This document shows, piece by piece, positions 1-5,343 of a stretch of 6,224 bases of DNA. The stretch's first letter is position 1. Each line of letters starts with the position of its first letter. A program made the position numbers and the translations under genes. The notes under the pieces were generated by a model. That model did not search any database. It worked only from the letters and a program-made list of their open reading frames with translations, and was not told the origin of the DNA. This stretch comes from Micrococcales bacterium (GTDB lineage: Bacteria > Actinomycetota > Actinomycetes > S36-B12), in the NCBI GenBank assembly GCA_002694095.1, contig NZLD01000043.1, positions 15,948 to 22,171 of the forward strand, in the 5' to 3' direction.

Positions 1-62
1 TCCTGGTGCCGATAGCACCGGGGGGCGCGCGGGGTTTGTTGCTCGCCGGAAAGGTCGCTCAC
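1..62 (-). CDS. Probable rhomboid family intramembrane serine protease, N-terminal fragment (runs off the left edge)
   Basis: Reading leftwards from a GTG at 62-60, twenty codons are open to the window edge. The peptide starts with a short hydrophilic, Gln/Pro-containing stretch and reaches CYRHQ at residues 16-20. Actinobacterial rhomboid proteases commonly begin this way: a short Pro-rich tail, then a CYRH(P/Q) motif opening a Cys-rich zinc-ribbon-like segment ahead of the membrane domain. A rhomboid gene is also the usual neighbour downstream of ppiA in this locus. The GTG is the only ATG/GTG/TTG start in frame after the ppiA stop, 18 nt away, and no good Shine-Dalgarno precedes it, so translation may depend on coupling to ppiA. 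The frame is the same as ppiA. The catalytic Ser/His region lies outside the window, so the identification rests on a short motif plus context. Confidence 0.55.
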   Translation of the reverse strand, partial: MSDLSGEQQTPRAPRCYRHQ

Positions 63-80
63 AAGAAAGAGTCGGACTCG

Positions 81-599
81 CTAGTCACGGGAAATGGAGA
101 TCGACTCAATGACCACGTCCTGGGTGGGACGGTCCTGAGCTCCCGTTTCCACTGCGGCTATCGCATCGACGACATCGCGGGATTCTTGATCTGCCACCTC
201 ACCGAAGATGGTGTGCTTGAAGTTCAGCCACGTTGTCGGAGCGACGGTGATGAAGAACTGAGATCCGTTGGTGTTGGGGCCTGCGTTGGCCATCGCCAGC
301 AAGTACGGCTTGTCGAAGGTGAGCTCGGGGTGAGGCTCATCATCGAAGCGGTAACCAGGCCCGCCGGTCCCCGTCCCGAGGGGGTCGCCGCCTTGGATCA
401 TGAATCCAGGGATGATCCGGTGGAAGATCGTGCCGTCATACAGCGGAGCTGTGGACTTCGCCTGCACTTTGGGGTCAGTCCACTCCTGGGTCCCCTCCGC
501 AAGGCCGGTGAAGTTACGCACCGTCTTGGGGGCTTGATCGGGAAAAAGGTTGATCCGGATGTCGCCATGATTGGTTTCGATGGTCGCTGTAGTTGCCAT
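81..599 (-). CDS. ppiA: Peptidyl-prolyl cis-trans isomerase, cyclophilin type (PpiA-like, cytoplasmic)
   Basis: The 172-residue protein is a single cyclophilin domain of about the usual bacterial length. It catalyses cis-trans isomerisation of X-Pro bonds and assists protein folding. The active-site block FHRIIPGFMIQGGD (about residues 59-72) carries the catalytic Arg with the Phe, Met and Gln of the proline pocket. NGSQFFIT (about 111-118) and WLNFKHTIFG (about 124-133) supply the remaining Gln, Phe, Trp and His positions expected from human CypA. There is no signal peptide or membrane segment, so it should be cytosolic. The ATG at 599-597 follows an AGGA at seven nucleotides spacing, and that AGGA lies in the loop of a perfect hairpin (600-618). 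The stop is TAG at 83-81. tRNA-Ala lies upstream and a probable rhomboid gene downstream, matching the conserved actinobacterial order. All key residues appear intact. Confidence 0.95.
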   Translation of the reverse strand: MATTATIETNHGDIRINLFPDQAPKTVRNFTGLAEGTQEWTDPKVQAKSTAPLYDGTIFHRIIPGFMIQGGDPLGTGTGGPGYRFDDEPHPELTFDKPYLLAMANAGPNTNGSQFFITVAPTTWLNFKHTIFGEVADQESRDVVDAIAAVETGAQDRPTQDVVIESISISRD

Positions 600-618
600 G
601 GCGTGATCCTGTCACGCC
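600..618 (-). promoter_or_regulatory. Hairpin presenting the ppiA Shine-Dalgarno in its loop
   Basis: In the ppiA mRNA the 19 nt directly before the ATG form a perfect 7-bp inverted repeat: GGCGUGA (618-612), loop CAGGA (611-607), UCACGCC (606-600). The only plausible ribosome binding site, AGGA (610-607), lies in the loop, and the whole spacer to the ATG is the 3' arm. The structure is seen in the sequence. A role in controlling initiation (thermosensor, protein site or transcript stabiliser) is inference. The inverted repeat could instead act as a DNA operator. Confidence 0.5.
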
Positions 619-668
619 CCTACAAAACCCGCGGACGTGGCCCAACGCATCAGCGCTGAGTGGTTGTG

Positions 669-741
669 TGGAGGCTAGGGGACTCGAACCCCTGACTTCT
701 GCCTTGCAAAGGCAGCGCTCTACCAGCTGAGCTAAGCCCCC
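669..741 (-). tRNA. tRNA-Ala(UGC)
   Basis: A complete 73-nt cloverleaf folds on the minus strand. The acceptor stem GGGGGCT/AGCCTCC contains the G3-U70 wobble pair that is the identity element for alanyl-tRNA synthetase, with discriminator A73. A normal D arm (AGCTCAGCTGGTAGAGC) follows. The anticodon stem CTGCC/GGCAG encloses TTTGCAA, giving anticodon UGC. The T arm is AGGGG/CCCCT with loop TTCGAGT. The 3' CCA is not encoded, since the next bases are CAC. It reads GCN alanine codons through wobble. A 10-bp hairpin ends four nucleotides before its 5' end and the DLW-39 gene lies further upstream, so it may be processed from a shared transcript. The ppiA start is 69 nt downstream. Confidence 0.97.
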
Positions 742-745
742 TAAT

Positions 746-772
746 GGGACGCCGAAGATTACTCGGCGCCCC
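746..772 (-). other. 10-bp hairpin between the DLW-39 gene and tRNA-Ala
   Basis: On the minus strand GGGGCGCCGA (772-763) pairs with TCGGCGTCCC (755-746) across a 7-nt loop, giving ten pairs of which one is G-U. The plus-strand version is weaker because that pair becomes A-C, so the structure favours RNA made from the minus strand. It starts 18 nt after the DLW-39 stop and ends four nucleotides (ATTA) before tRNA-Ala, and no U-tract follows. It could be an imperfect or Rho-assisted terminator for the micro-gene, or a leader structure in the tRNA precursor. I cannot distinguish these from sequence. Confidence 0.45.
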
Positions 773-790
773 CGAGGGTCTATCAGGTAC

Positions 791-916
791 CTAGCGCAGA
801 TCTGGAGAAGCGGTCGCCTCAGCCCACAGATCCTGCTCGGCTTGGCTAGCCATGTACTGGCGGTAGACCAGGTAGCCGACTCCACCGAGGATGACGAGCA
901 GCAACAACTTCTTCAT
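791..916 (-). CDS. DLW-39 family micro-protein (41 residues)
   Basis: The gene begins at ATG 916-914 and stops at TAG 793-791. A clear GGAG Shine-Dalgarno (926-923) lies six nucleotides before the start. The protein opens MKK and has a single hydrophobic segment (about residues 4-18, Leu/Val/Ile/Gly-rich, ending near YLVYRQY). A short polar tail carries the DLW tripeptide at residues 29-31, followed by acidic and alanine residues. A product of about 39-41 residues with a membrane N-terminus and a conserved DLW, encoded beside tRNA-Ala near gyrA, is characteristic of the actinobacterial DLW-39 family. The function of that family is unknown, and I infer only a small single-pass membrane protein. 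It is divergent from pstS across a 271-nt control region and lies 49 nt upstream of tRNA-Ala. Confidence 0.88.
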   Translation of the reverse strand: MKKLLLLVILGGVGYLVYRQYMASQAEQDLWAEATASPDLR

Positions 917-1072
917 AGCGAACTCCGTTCAATCATGAGGTAACCCAATAGTGCCGCCTAATCAACTCCTCGCGTCAGCGGGGGTGCTGCGTCTGGCGGA
1001 AGTGGACAGCGGGTGAGCGACAGGTCGAAAATTCTGTTGTGTCGGGAACATGCGATACAAGTGCGATCTCTT

Positions 1073-1094
1073 GTTCATTTTCGGTTCACTTTGT
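1073..1094 (+). promoter_or_regulatory. PHO-box-like tandem direct repeat (putative PhoP/RegX3 operator of pstSCAB)
   Basis: Two 11-nt units abut head to tail: GTTCATTTTCG (1073-1083) and GTTCACTTTGT (1084-1094). Both begin GTTCA followed by pyrimidines, matching the core of the actinobacterial PHO-box unit, which binds phosphate-responsive OmpR-type regulators as direct repeats with an 11-nt period. A degenerate third unit may start at 1095 (GCTCC). The pair lies 93 nt upstream of the pstS start, in the expected orientation and position. The repeats are seen directly. The regulator, and induction by phosphate starvation, are inferred from the family. I do not see a convincing -10 hexamer at standard spacing. 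Confidence 0.75.
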
Positions 1095-1099
1095 GCTCC

Positions 1100-1132
1100 G
1101 CCGCAGGCCATCCTGCCCACCTAACCTGCGGC
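1100..1132 (+). repeat. 8-bp inverted repeat in the pstS leader
   Basis: GCCGCAGG (1100-1107) is the exact reverse complement of CCTGCGGC (1125-1132), with a 17-nt spacer. It sits between the PHO-box-like repeats and the pstS ribosome binding site. If transcription starts near the PHO box, it would form a hairpin in the 5' untranslated region. If transcription starts further downstream, it could be a second operator. No U-run follows, so it is not an intrinsic terminator. Confidence 0.4.
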
Positions 1133-1177
1133 ACATACCAGCCCACGCCGGTGCTTCCCCTCCGGCCAACCACCAGC

Positions 1178-1182
1178 AAGGA
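1178..1182 (+). promoter_or_regulatory. Ribosome binding site fixing the pstS GTG start
   Basis: AAGGA lies five nucleotides before GTG 1188-1190. It supports this GTG as the start, which also gives a signal peptide of normal length ahead of the lipobox. Confidence 0.75.
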
Positions 1183-1187
1183 CTGCT

Positions 1188-2336
1188 GTGCGCCCTCGGG
1201 TCACCCCCCGATTCGCCGCCACCCGCGGCTTCGTTGTCGTGCTCGCAGCGACCTCTGTGAGTCTCGTCGCATGTGGGGACTCAACGTCCGTCAATCCGGC
1301 TATCCCCGCTGCGGAGGCGGCCATGGCCGCAGGGGACATCACGTGCATCGACGGCAAGATCCAAGCGGCTGGGGCAAGCGCTCAAGCCAATGCCATCACC
1401 GAATGGGTCAACGTCTACCAAACAGCCTGCCCGCAATCAACTATCGACTACCAACCGGTCGGCTCGGGAGCGGGCGTCGAAGCATTCCTTTCGGCACAGA
1501 CCTCCTTTGGTGGCACGGATAAGCCCGTCGTCGAAGAAGATTTGGCCGCCGCCACCGACCGTTGCGGGGGTAACCCTGCTCTGAATATTCCCCTCGTCGG
1601 CGGCGCGATAGCTGTGGCTTACCACCTCGAGGGGATTGAAGAGTTGACGCTGGATCCAGCAACTATCGCCGGGATCTTTTCCAGTGACATCACACGGTGG
1701 AACGATCCGGCGATCGTGGCATTGAACTCCACGGTCGTGCTTCCCGACGCCGCCATTGCTCAGTTCCACAGATCGGACTCCTCAGGAACAACCGCGAACT
1801 TCTCCGACTACCTCGAGTCGACGGCACCTAATGCGTGGGACTACGACACCGGAAAAGAGTGGACCGCGCCTGGAGGACAAGGCGCCAAAGGATCCGACCA
1901 AGTCATCGCATCCGTTGCACAAACACCAAACTCCATCGGGTACGTCGAACTTTCCTACATTCTCGATGCGATCAATGCCAAGCCTGTTTCCATTGACCAG
2001 GGCGCAGGACCGGTACTACCAACCGCTGAGAACGCCTCCGTGACGTTGGCTTCATCTCCCACGCTCAATGAAGACGGCAACATCATCTTGGACATCGACT
2101 ACACCACTCAGGTGACCGGTGCCTATCCAATTAGCATCGTCACCTACGAAATTGTGTGCAGCGCCGGTCTCGACGCTCGTAAGAACCCAGAACTAGTCGC
2201 AGCATTCTTGGCCTTTGCTGCTTCAGATTCCGGGCAAAAACTCCTCGGTGATATCGGCTACGTTCCGTTATCCGGTGACCTGCTCACCGGGGTTCGCCAG
2301 TCCGTCGACACTGTGCTTGCGGGAGCCGTGCGATGA
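1188..2336 (+). CDS. pstS: Phosphate ABC transporter substrate-binding lipoprotein PstS
   Basis: This 382-residue protein is the extracytoplasmic phosphate receptor that hands inorganic phosphate to the PstCA permease. A basic N-terminus (several Arg in residues 2-13) and a hydrophobic core (about 15-27) lead to the lipobox LVAC with Cys29, so it should be lipid-anchored to the outer face of the membrane. Phosphate-binding signatures are intact: VGSGAG (91-96), FGGTDKP (107-113, including Asp111) and HRSDSSGTT (194-202), whose Arg and Asp correspond to the phosphate-binding loop of E. coli PstS. Four cysteines (53, 81, 126, 324) after the lipobox could form disulfides outside the cell. Translation starts at GTG with AAGGA five nucleotides upstream. 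It is first in the operon, behind a PHO-box-like repeat pair, and its TGA overlaps the pstC ATG. Confidence 0.96.
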   Translation: MRPRVTPRFAATRGFVVVLAATSVSLVACGDSTSVNPAIPAAEAAMAAGDITCIDGKIQAAGASAQANAITEWVNVYQTACPQSTIDYQPVGSGAGVEAFLSAQTSFGGTDKPVVEEDLAAATDRCGGNPALNIPLVGGAIAVAYHLEGIEELTLDPATIAGIFSSDITRWNDPAIVALNSTVVLPDAAIAQFHRSDSSGTTANFSDYLESTAPNAWDYDTGKEWTAPGGQGAKGSDQVIASVAQTPNSIGYVELSYILDAINAKPVSIDQGAGPVLPTAENASVTLASSPTLNEDGNIILDIDYTTQVTGAYPISIVTYEIVCSAGLDARKNPELVAAFLAFAASDSGQKLLGDIGYVPLSGDLLTGVRQSVDTVLAGAVR

Positions 2337-3292
2337 ATCTCATGGCGCCACCTCGAATCACTGGAACCTCTGTCCGCCCCGGTGATCGAAACTTCCGTCT
2401 ATTCACCACGGGTGCGGGCGTGGCAGTCCTCGCCGTCCTGGCCGCGATCGCAGCGTTCCTTGTGTGGAAATCAATCCCTGCGCTGCAGAACAACACCGGA
2501 AACATTTTCACCAACGAACAGTGGCTCCCTGATGCTGATCCGCCGCAATGGGGTATCGCCGTCCTCATCTTCGGAACTATTTGGACGTCCGTCATAGCAA
2601 TGACGTTGGCGGTTCCCGTCGGTATCGGCACGGCGCTCTACATCACGTTCTATGCACCGCGGCGCATCGCACGAACACTCGGGTTCATCGTCGATCTGCT
2701 AGCAGCAGTTCCATCGATCATTTTCGGTCTATGGGGCCTGTACTACTTCATGCCGGAAATAGTGCCTACCGCGCAATGGTTATCCACCTACCTAGGTTGG
2801 CTTCCGATCTTCAGTAACGACCTCGACCTCTACACGAAAAGCATCCTCATCGCGGGCTTCGTTCTGGCGATGATGATTCTGCCCACAGTTTCTGCTATCT
2901 CCCGTGAGGTGTTCTGGCAAGTTCCCAAGGGTCACATCGAAGCTTCGCTTGCACTCGGTGCCACCCGCTGGGAAATGATCCGTATGGCGGTCTTGCCTTT
3001 CAGTAAACCGGGCATGATTTCTGCAGCCATGCTCGGACTTGGCCGCGCACTCGGCGAAACCATCGCCGTTGCCCTCATCTTGTCTGCTGTGTTCGAGATC
3101 AACTGGCAGATAACTGAACCGGGCGGCAACTCAATCGCTGCCAACATCGCGTTGAAGTGGGGAGAAGCCGCTGACAATGGCCGCAGCGCCCTCATCGCCA
3201 CCGGCATGGTCTTGTTCTTCATCACACTCGTGGTGAACATGACTGCTCGCTGGGTGGTTAACCGGCGCCGTGACTTCTCGGGGGCGAACTGA
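2333..3292 (+). CDS. pstC: Phosphate ABC transporter permease subunit PstC
   Basis: This 319-residue inner-membrane protein is one half of the phosphate channel, pairing with PstA and driven by PstB. Hydrophobic segments lie at roughly residues 26-46, 74-104, 115-140, 168-188, 226-254 and 286-308, consistent with the six-helix MetI-like permease fold. The EAA loop that contacts the ATPase is clear at about 203-222 (EASLALGATRWEMIRMAVLP). The PstC-typical DLLAAVPSIIFGLWGL lies at 121-136 and RALGETIAVALIL at 238-250. The ATG overlaps the pstS stop as ATGA and is preceded by GGGAG at seven nucleotides, so it is probably translationally coupled. A second in-frame ATG three codons later is a less likely start. 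Confidence 0.96.
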   Translation: MNLMAPPRITGTSVRPGDRNFRLFTTGAGVAVLAVLAAIAAFLVWKSIPALQNNTGNIFTNEQWLPDADPPQWGIAVLIFGTIWTSVIAMTLAVPVGIGTALYITFYAPRRIARTLGFIVDLLAAVPSIIFGLWGLYYFMPEIVPTAQWLSTYLGWLPIFSNDLDLYTKSILIAGFVLAMMILPTVSAISREVFWQVPKGHIEASLALGATRWEMIRMAVLPFSKPGMISAAMLGLGRALGETIAVALILSAVFEINWQITEPGGNSIAANIALKWGEAADNGRSALIATGMVLFFITLVVNMTARWVVNRRRDFSGAN

Positions 3293-4368
3293 TGGCCCTG
3301 CGATCCGATGTTCACGCACCACTGTCACCACAAGAGGACTCACTCCGGCTCACCGGGCGCCGCCTACCTCGATGGGCACCGGGTGGAGCAATGGTCGTCG
3401 GTGTTGCCGTTGGTCTACTCGTCCAATTGACTGGGGTTACTTTCGTTGGATTAGCCCCCGTGGTCATGGCCGTCATTGTTTTCCTCATCACTTACACCGG
3501 CTGGACGCTCGCAGTCGAGGGCCGCCGTCATGCCACCGATCGCTTCGCAACCGCTTTGATCTACTCGGCCGCCACACTGGCGCTCGTTCCCTTGATTTGG
3601 ATTCTGGTCACTGTTGTTGTCCAGGGAATCACGGTCCTGAGCCCGCAATTTCTCTTCGTGGACACCATGCGCAACGTGAACCCACGGGCCGCCGGTGGAG
3701 GTGTCGCCCACGCTGTTGTCGGGACTATTCAGCAGGTCGGCATCGCGACTCTCATCTCGGTACCGATTGGCCTACTCACGGCCATCTACTTGAGTGAGTA
3801 CGGCCGTGGCCGGCTCGCTCGGAGCATCAACTTCTTCGTCGATGTCATGACCGGTATCCCGTCGATCGTCGCGGGCATGTTTATCTACACCTTCTGGATC
3901 CTGACCCTCGGATTCCCGCAATCAGGGCTCGCCGCGGGTCTAGCGCTCACGATTTTGATGGTGCCCGTCGTGGTCCGATCGGCCGAGGAGATGCTGCGCA
4001 TCGTCCCCAGTGAGTTGCGCGAGGGTGCTCTAGCCCTCGGCATTCCCAAGTATCGCGTGATCATGAAAGTGGTTCTGCCAACCGCGATCTCGGGGATCAT
4101 CACCGGTGTCATGCTGGCTATCGCCCGCGTAACAGGTGAGACGGCGCCTTTGCTGCTCACCACCTTCCTGGCCCAAGACATCAACTGGAACGCGTTCTCC
4201 GACTCCCAGGCGTCATTGCCTACGTTCATTTGGGATCAGATAGCTCGCGGAACCCAGTCCTCCCTCGATCGAGCGTGGGCCGGCGCTCTCACGCTCATCT
4301 TGATCGTCCTCGTCTTCTACGCAACCGCCCGAATACTCGCTGCTCGCTACGCACCAAAGGAACGCTAA
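3292..4368 (+). CDS. pstA: Phosphate ABC transporter permease subunit PstA
   Basis: This 358-residue permease is the second half of the phosphate channel. It is about 60 residues longer than E. coli PstA. The extra length is a cytoplasmic, Arg-containing N-terminus plus two hydrophobic segments (about 32-48 and 50-72) ahead of the conserved core. Similar N-terminal extensions are known in actinobacterial PstA. Core membrane segments lie near 88-111, 140-168, 182-207, 212-230, 262-288 and 330-351. [15 protein letters not shown] (183-197) and the EAA loop [20 protein letters not shown] (244-263) mark it as PstA, and [11 protein letters not shown] (278-288) is typical of the family. The ATG shares one base with the pstC stop (TGATG). 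Only a G-run serves as a weak Shine-Dalgarno, so initiation probably depends on ribosomes finishing pstC. The stop overlaps pstB. Confidence 0.95.
   Translation: MALRSDVHAPLSPQEDSLRLTGRRLPRWAPGGAMVVGVAVGLLVQLTGVTFVGLAPVVMAVIVFLITYTGWTLAVEGRRHATDRFATALIYSAATLALVPLIWILVTVVVQGITVLSPQFLFVDTMRNVNPRAAGGGVAHAVVGTIQQVGIATLISVPIGLLTAIYLSEYGRGRLARSINFFVDVMTGIPSIVAGMFIYTFWILTLGFPQSGLAAGLALTILMVPVVVRSAEEMLRIVPSELREGALALGIPKYRVIMKVVLPTAISGIITGVMLAIARVTGETAPLLLTTFLAQDINWNAFSDSQASLPTFIWDQIARGTQSSLDRAWAGALTLILIVLVFYATARILAARYAPKER
4356..4361 (+). promoter_or_regulatory. Ribosome binding site fixing the pstB start
   Basis: AAAGGA lies six nucleotides before ATG 4368-4370. The reading frame is open further upstream, to an ATG at 4230, but that extension lies inside pstA, reads as low-complexity Arg/Ser-rich sequence and resembles nothing in PstB. 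The start at 4368 is therefore chosen. Confidence 0.8.
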
Positions 4369-5189
4369 TGAATCTGACATCCACCATGTTGCAGGACAGT
4401 GTCGAGACGAAAAGTCGCATCGAGTTAAAGAACCTTGACATCTACTACAGCGAATTCCTTGCCGTGCAGGGCGTGAGCCTGCAGGTGCGACCCCAATCGG
4501 TCATGAGCTTCATCGGCCCCTCCGGGTGCGGAAAGTCAACCGTGCTCCGGTCCATCGACCGCATGCACGAGGTCACTCCCGGTGCACGGGTCAGTGGCCA
4601 GGTGCTTCTCGACGGTGAGGACATCTACGCCCCCAACGTCGACCCAGTGCTTGTGCGGCGCACCATCGGGATGGTGTTCCAACGCCCCAACCCCTTCCCC
4701 ACGATGTCCATCTACGACAACGTCATCGCCGGCCTCAAGTTGGAGAAATCACGCGGGGTAAAGAAGTCCTCGTTCGACGACACCGTCGAACGATCCCTGC
4801 GAGGAGCCAACCTGTGGGACGAGGTCAAGGACCGCCTTAATCGCCCCGGGGCCGGCTTATCTGGCGGGCAACAGCAACGTTTGTGTATCGCCCGCGCGAT
4901 AGCCGTCGAGCCGGAAGTGCTCTTGATGGATGAGCCGTGCTCGGCGCTAGATCCGATCTCAACCCTCGCGATCGAGGATCTGATTCACGACTTGAAGAAT
5001 CAGTACACGATCATCATCGTCACGCACAACATGCAGCAGGCAGCTCGGGTGTCGGACGAAACAGCCTTCTTCAATCTCGAGAGCGTCGGGGAGCCCGGTA
5101 GGTTGATTGAAGTTGGTTCAACGACGGACATTTTCTCTCAGCCGAAGCATCAGCAGACTGAGGATTACATCTCCGGGCGTTTCGGGTAG
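4368..5189 (+). CDS. pstB: Phosphate ABC transporter ATP-binding protein PstB
   Basis: This 273-residue cytoplasmic ATPase powers phosphate import through PstCA. All nucleotide-binding motifs are intact: Walker [10 protein letters not shown] (50-58), the Q-loop in VFQRPNPFP (103-111), signature LSGGQ (164-168), Walker B VLLMDEP with catalytic Glu189, D-loop SALD (192-195) and the switch His220 in VTHNM. The Q-loop segment QRPNPFP followed by MSIYDNV is diagnostic for PstB rather than another ABC ATPase. The C-terminus ([19 protein letters not shown]) is also PstB-typical. It is slightly longer than the usual 250-260 residues because of an N-terminal extension of about 17 residues before IELKNL. 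The ATG overlaps the pstA stop by one base (TAATG). It ends the operon, with tRNA-Ile converging 28 nt downstream. Confidence 0.97.
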   Translation: MNLTSTMLQDSVETKSRIELKNLDIYYSEFLAVQGVSLQVRPQSVMSFIGPSGCGKSTVLRSIDRMHEVTPGARVSGQVLLDGEDIYAPNVDPVLVRRTIGMVFQRPNPFPTMSIYDNVIAGLKLEKSRGVKKSSFDDTVERSLRGANLWDEVKDRLNRPGAGLSGGQQQRLCIARAIAVEPEVLLMDEPCSALDPISTLAIEDLIHDLKNQYTIIIVTHNMQQAARVSDETAFFNLESVGEPGRLIEVGSTTDIFSQPKHQQTEDYISGRFG

Positions 5190-5217
5190 GAAGGAGCGGC
5201 ATCAGCCGTGCGAGATG

Positions 5218-5292
5218 TGGGCCTAGATGGACTTGAACCATCGGCCTCTTCCTTATCAGGGAAGCGCTCTAACCAGGCTGAGCTATAGGCCC
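5218..5292 (-). tRNA. tRNA-Ile(GAU)
   Basis: A 75-nt cloverleaf folds on the minus strand. The acceptor stem GGGCCTA/TAGGCCC is fully paired, with discriminator A73. The D arm is GCTC-AGCCTGGTTA-GAGC. Anticodon stem CTTCC/GGAAG encloses CTGATAA, giving anticodon GAU. The T arm is GATGG/CCATC with loop TTCAAGT. The 3' CCA is not encoded. It reads AUC and AUU. It lies 51 nt downstream of the DUF3566 gene on the same strand, where actinobacteria usually carry it. Its customary partner tRNA-Ala is about 4.5 kb away, beyond the pst operon. Confidence 0.97.
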
Positions 5293-5305
5293 CGAAGCGA
5301 AGGAG

Positions 5306-5311
5306 ACATTA
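5306..5311 (-). promoter_or_regulatory. Possible -10 element for tRNA-Ile
   Basis: TAATGT (5311-5306) matches the actinobacterial TANNNT -10 pattern and would place transcription start a few bases before the tRNA 5' end. No good -35 hexamer is visible at 16-18 nt, so this is a weak call. Co-transcription with gyrA and the DUF3566 gene is the alternative. Confidence 0.25.
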
Positions 5312-5343
5312 CCGGATCGGCGAATGCGATCTGTCTCTCGGTC

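Noticed and set aside
5..19. Inverted repeat GGTGC-N5-GCACC as a terminator after ppiA
   Set aside because: It falls inside the probable rhomboid reading frame and no T-tract is visible next to it.
69..79. GAGTC-G-GACTC repeat next to a T-rich stretch as a ppiA terminator
   Set aside because: The workable stem is only about four pairs, and it lies in the 18-nt gap between two probably coupled genes.
650..659. 10-bp palindrome TCAGCGCTGA between tRNA-Ala and ppiA
   Set aside because: It has no room for a loop, no neighbouring repeat and no known operator match, so chance is likely.
6..659. Long plus-strand open frame opposite ppiA
   Set aside because: It is a GC-driven shadow of the cyclophilin gene and crosses the hairpin region; the translation resembles no family.
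929..970. Promoter for the DLW-39 gene (TTGATT, 17 nt, TACCTC on the minus strand)
   Set aside because: The -10 hexamer lacks the conserved final T and the -35 is partial, so it is too weak to annotate.
1013..1522. Plus-strand open frame starting upstream of pstS
   Set aside because: It overlaps the PHO-box-like repeats and the first 335 bases of pstS in another frame, and its translation is Arg/Pro/Ser-rich without motifs.
4230..4367. 46-codon upstream extension of pstB
   Set aside because: It lies within pstA, has no PstB similarity, and a good ribosome binding site precedes the ATG at 4368.
5218..5292. Integration of the pst block at a tRNA attachment site
   Set aside because: No duplicate of the tRNA-Ile or tRNA-Ala 3' end is seen at the other edge of the block (about 917-1072), and there is no integrase or transposase.
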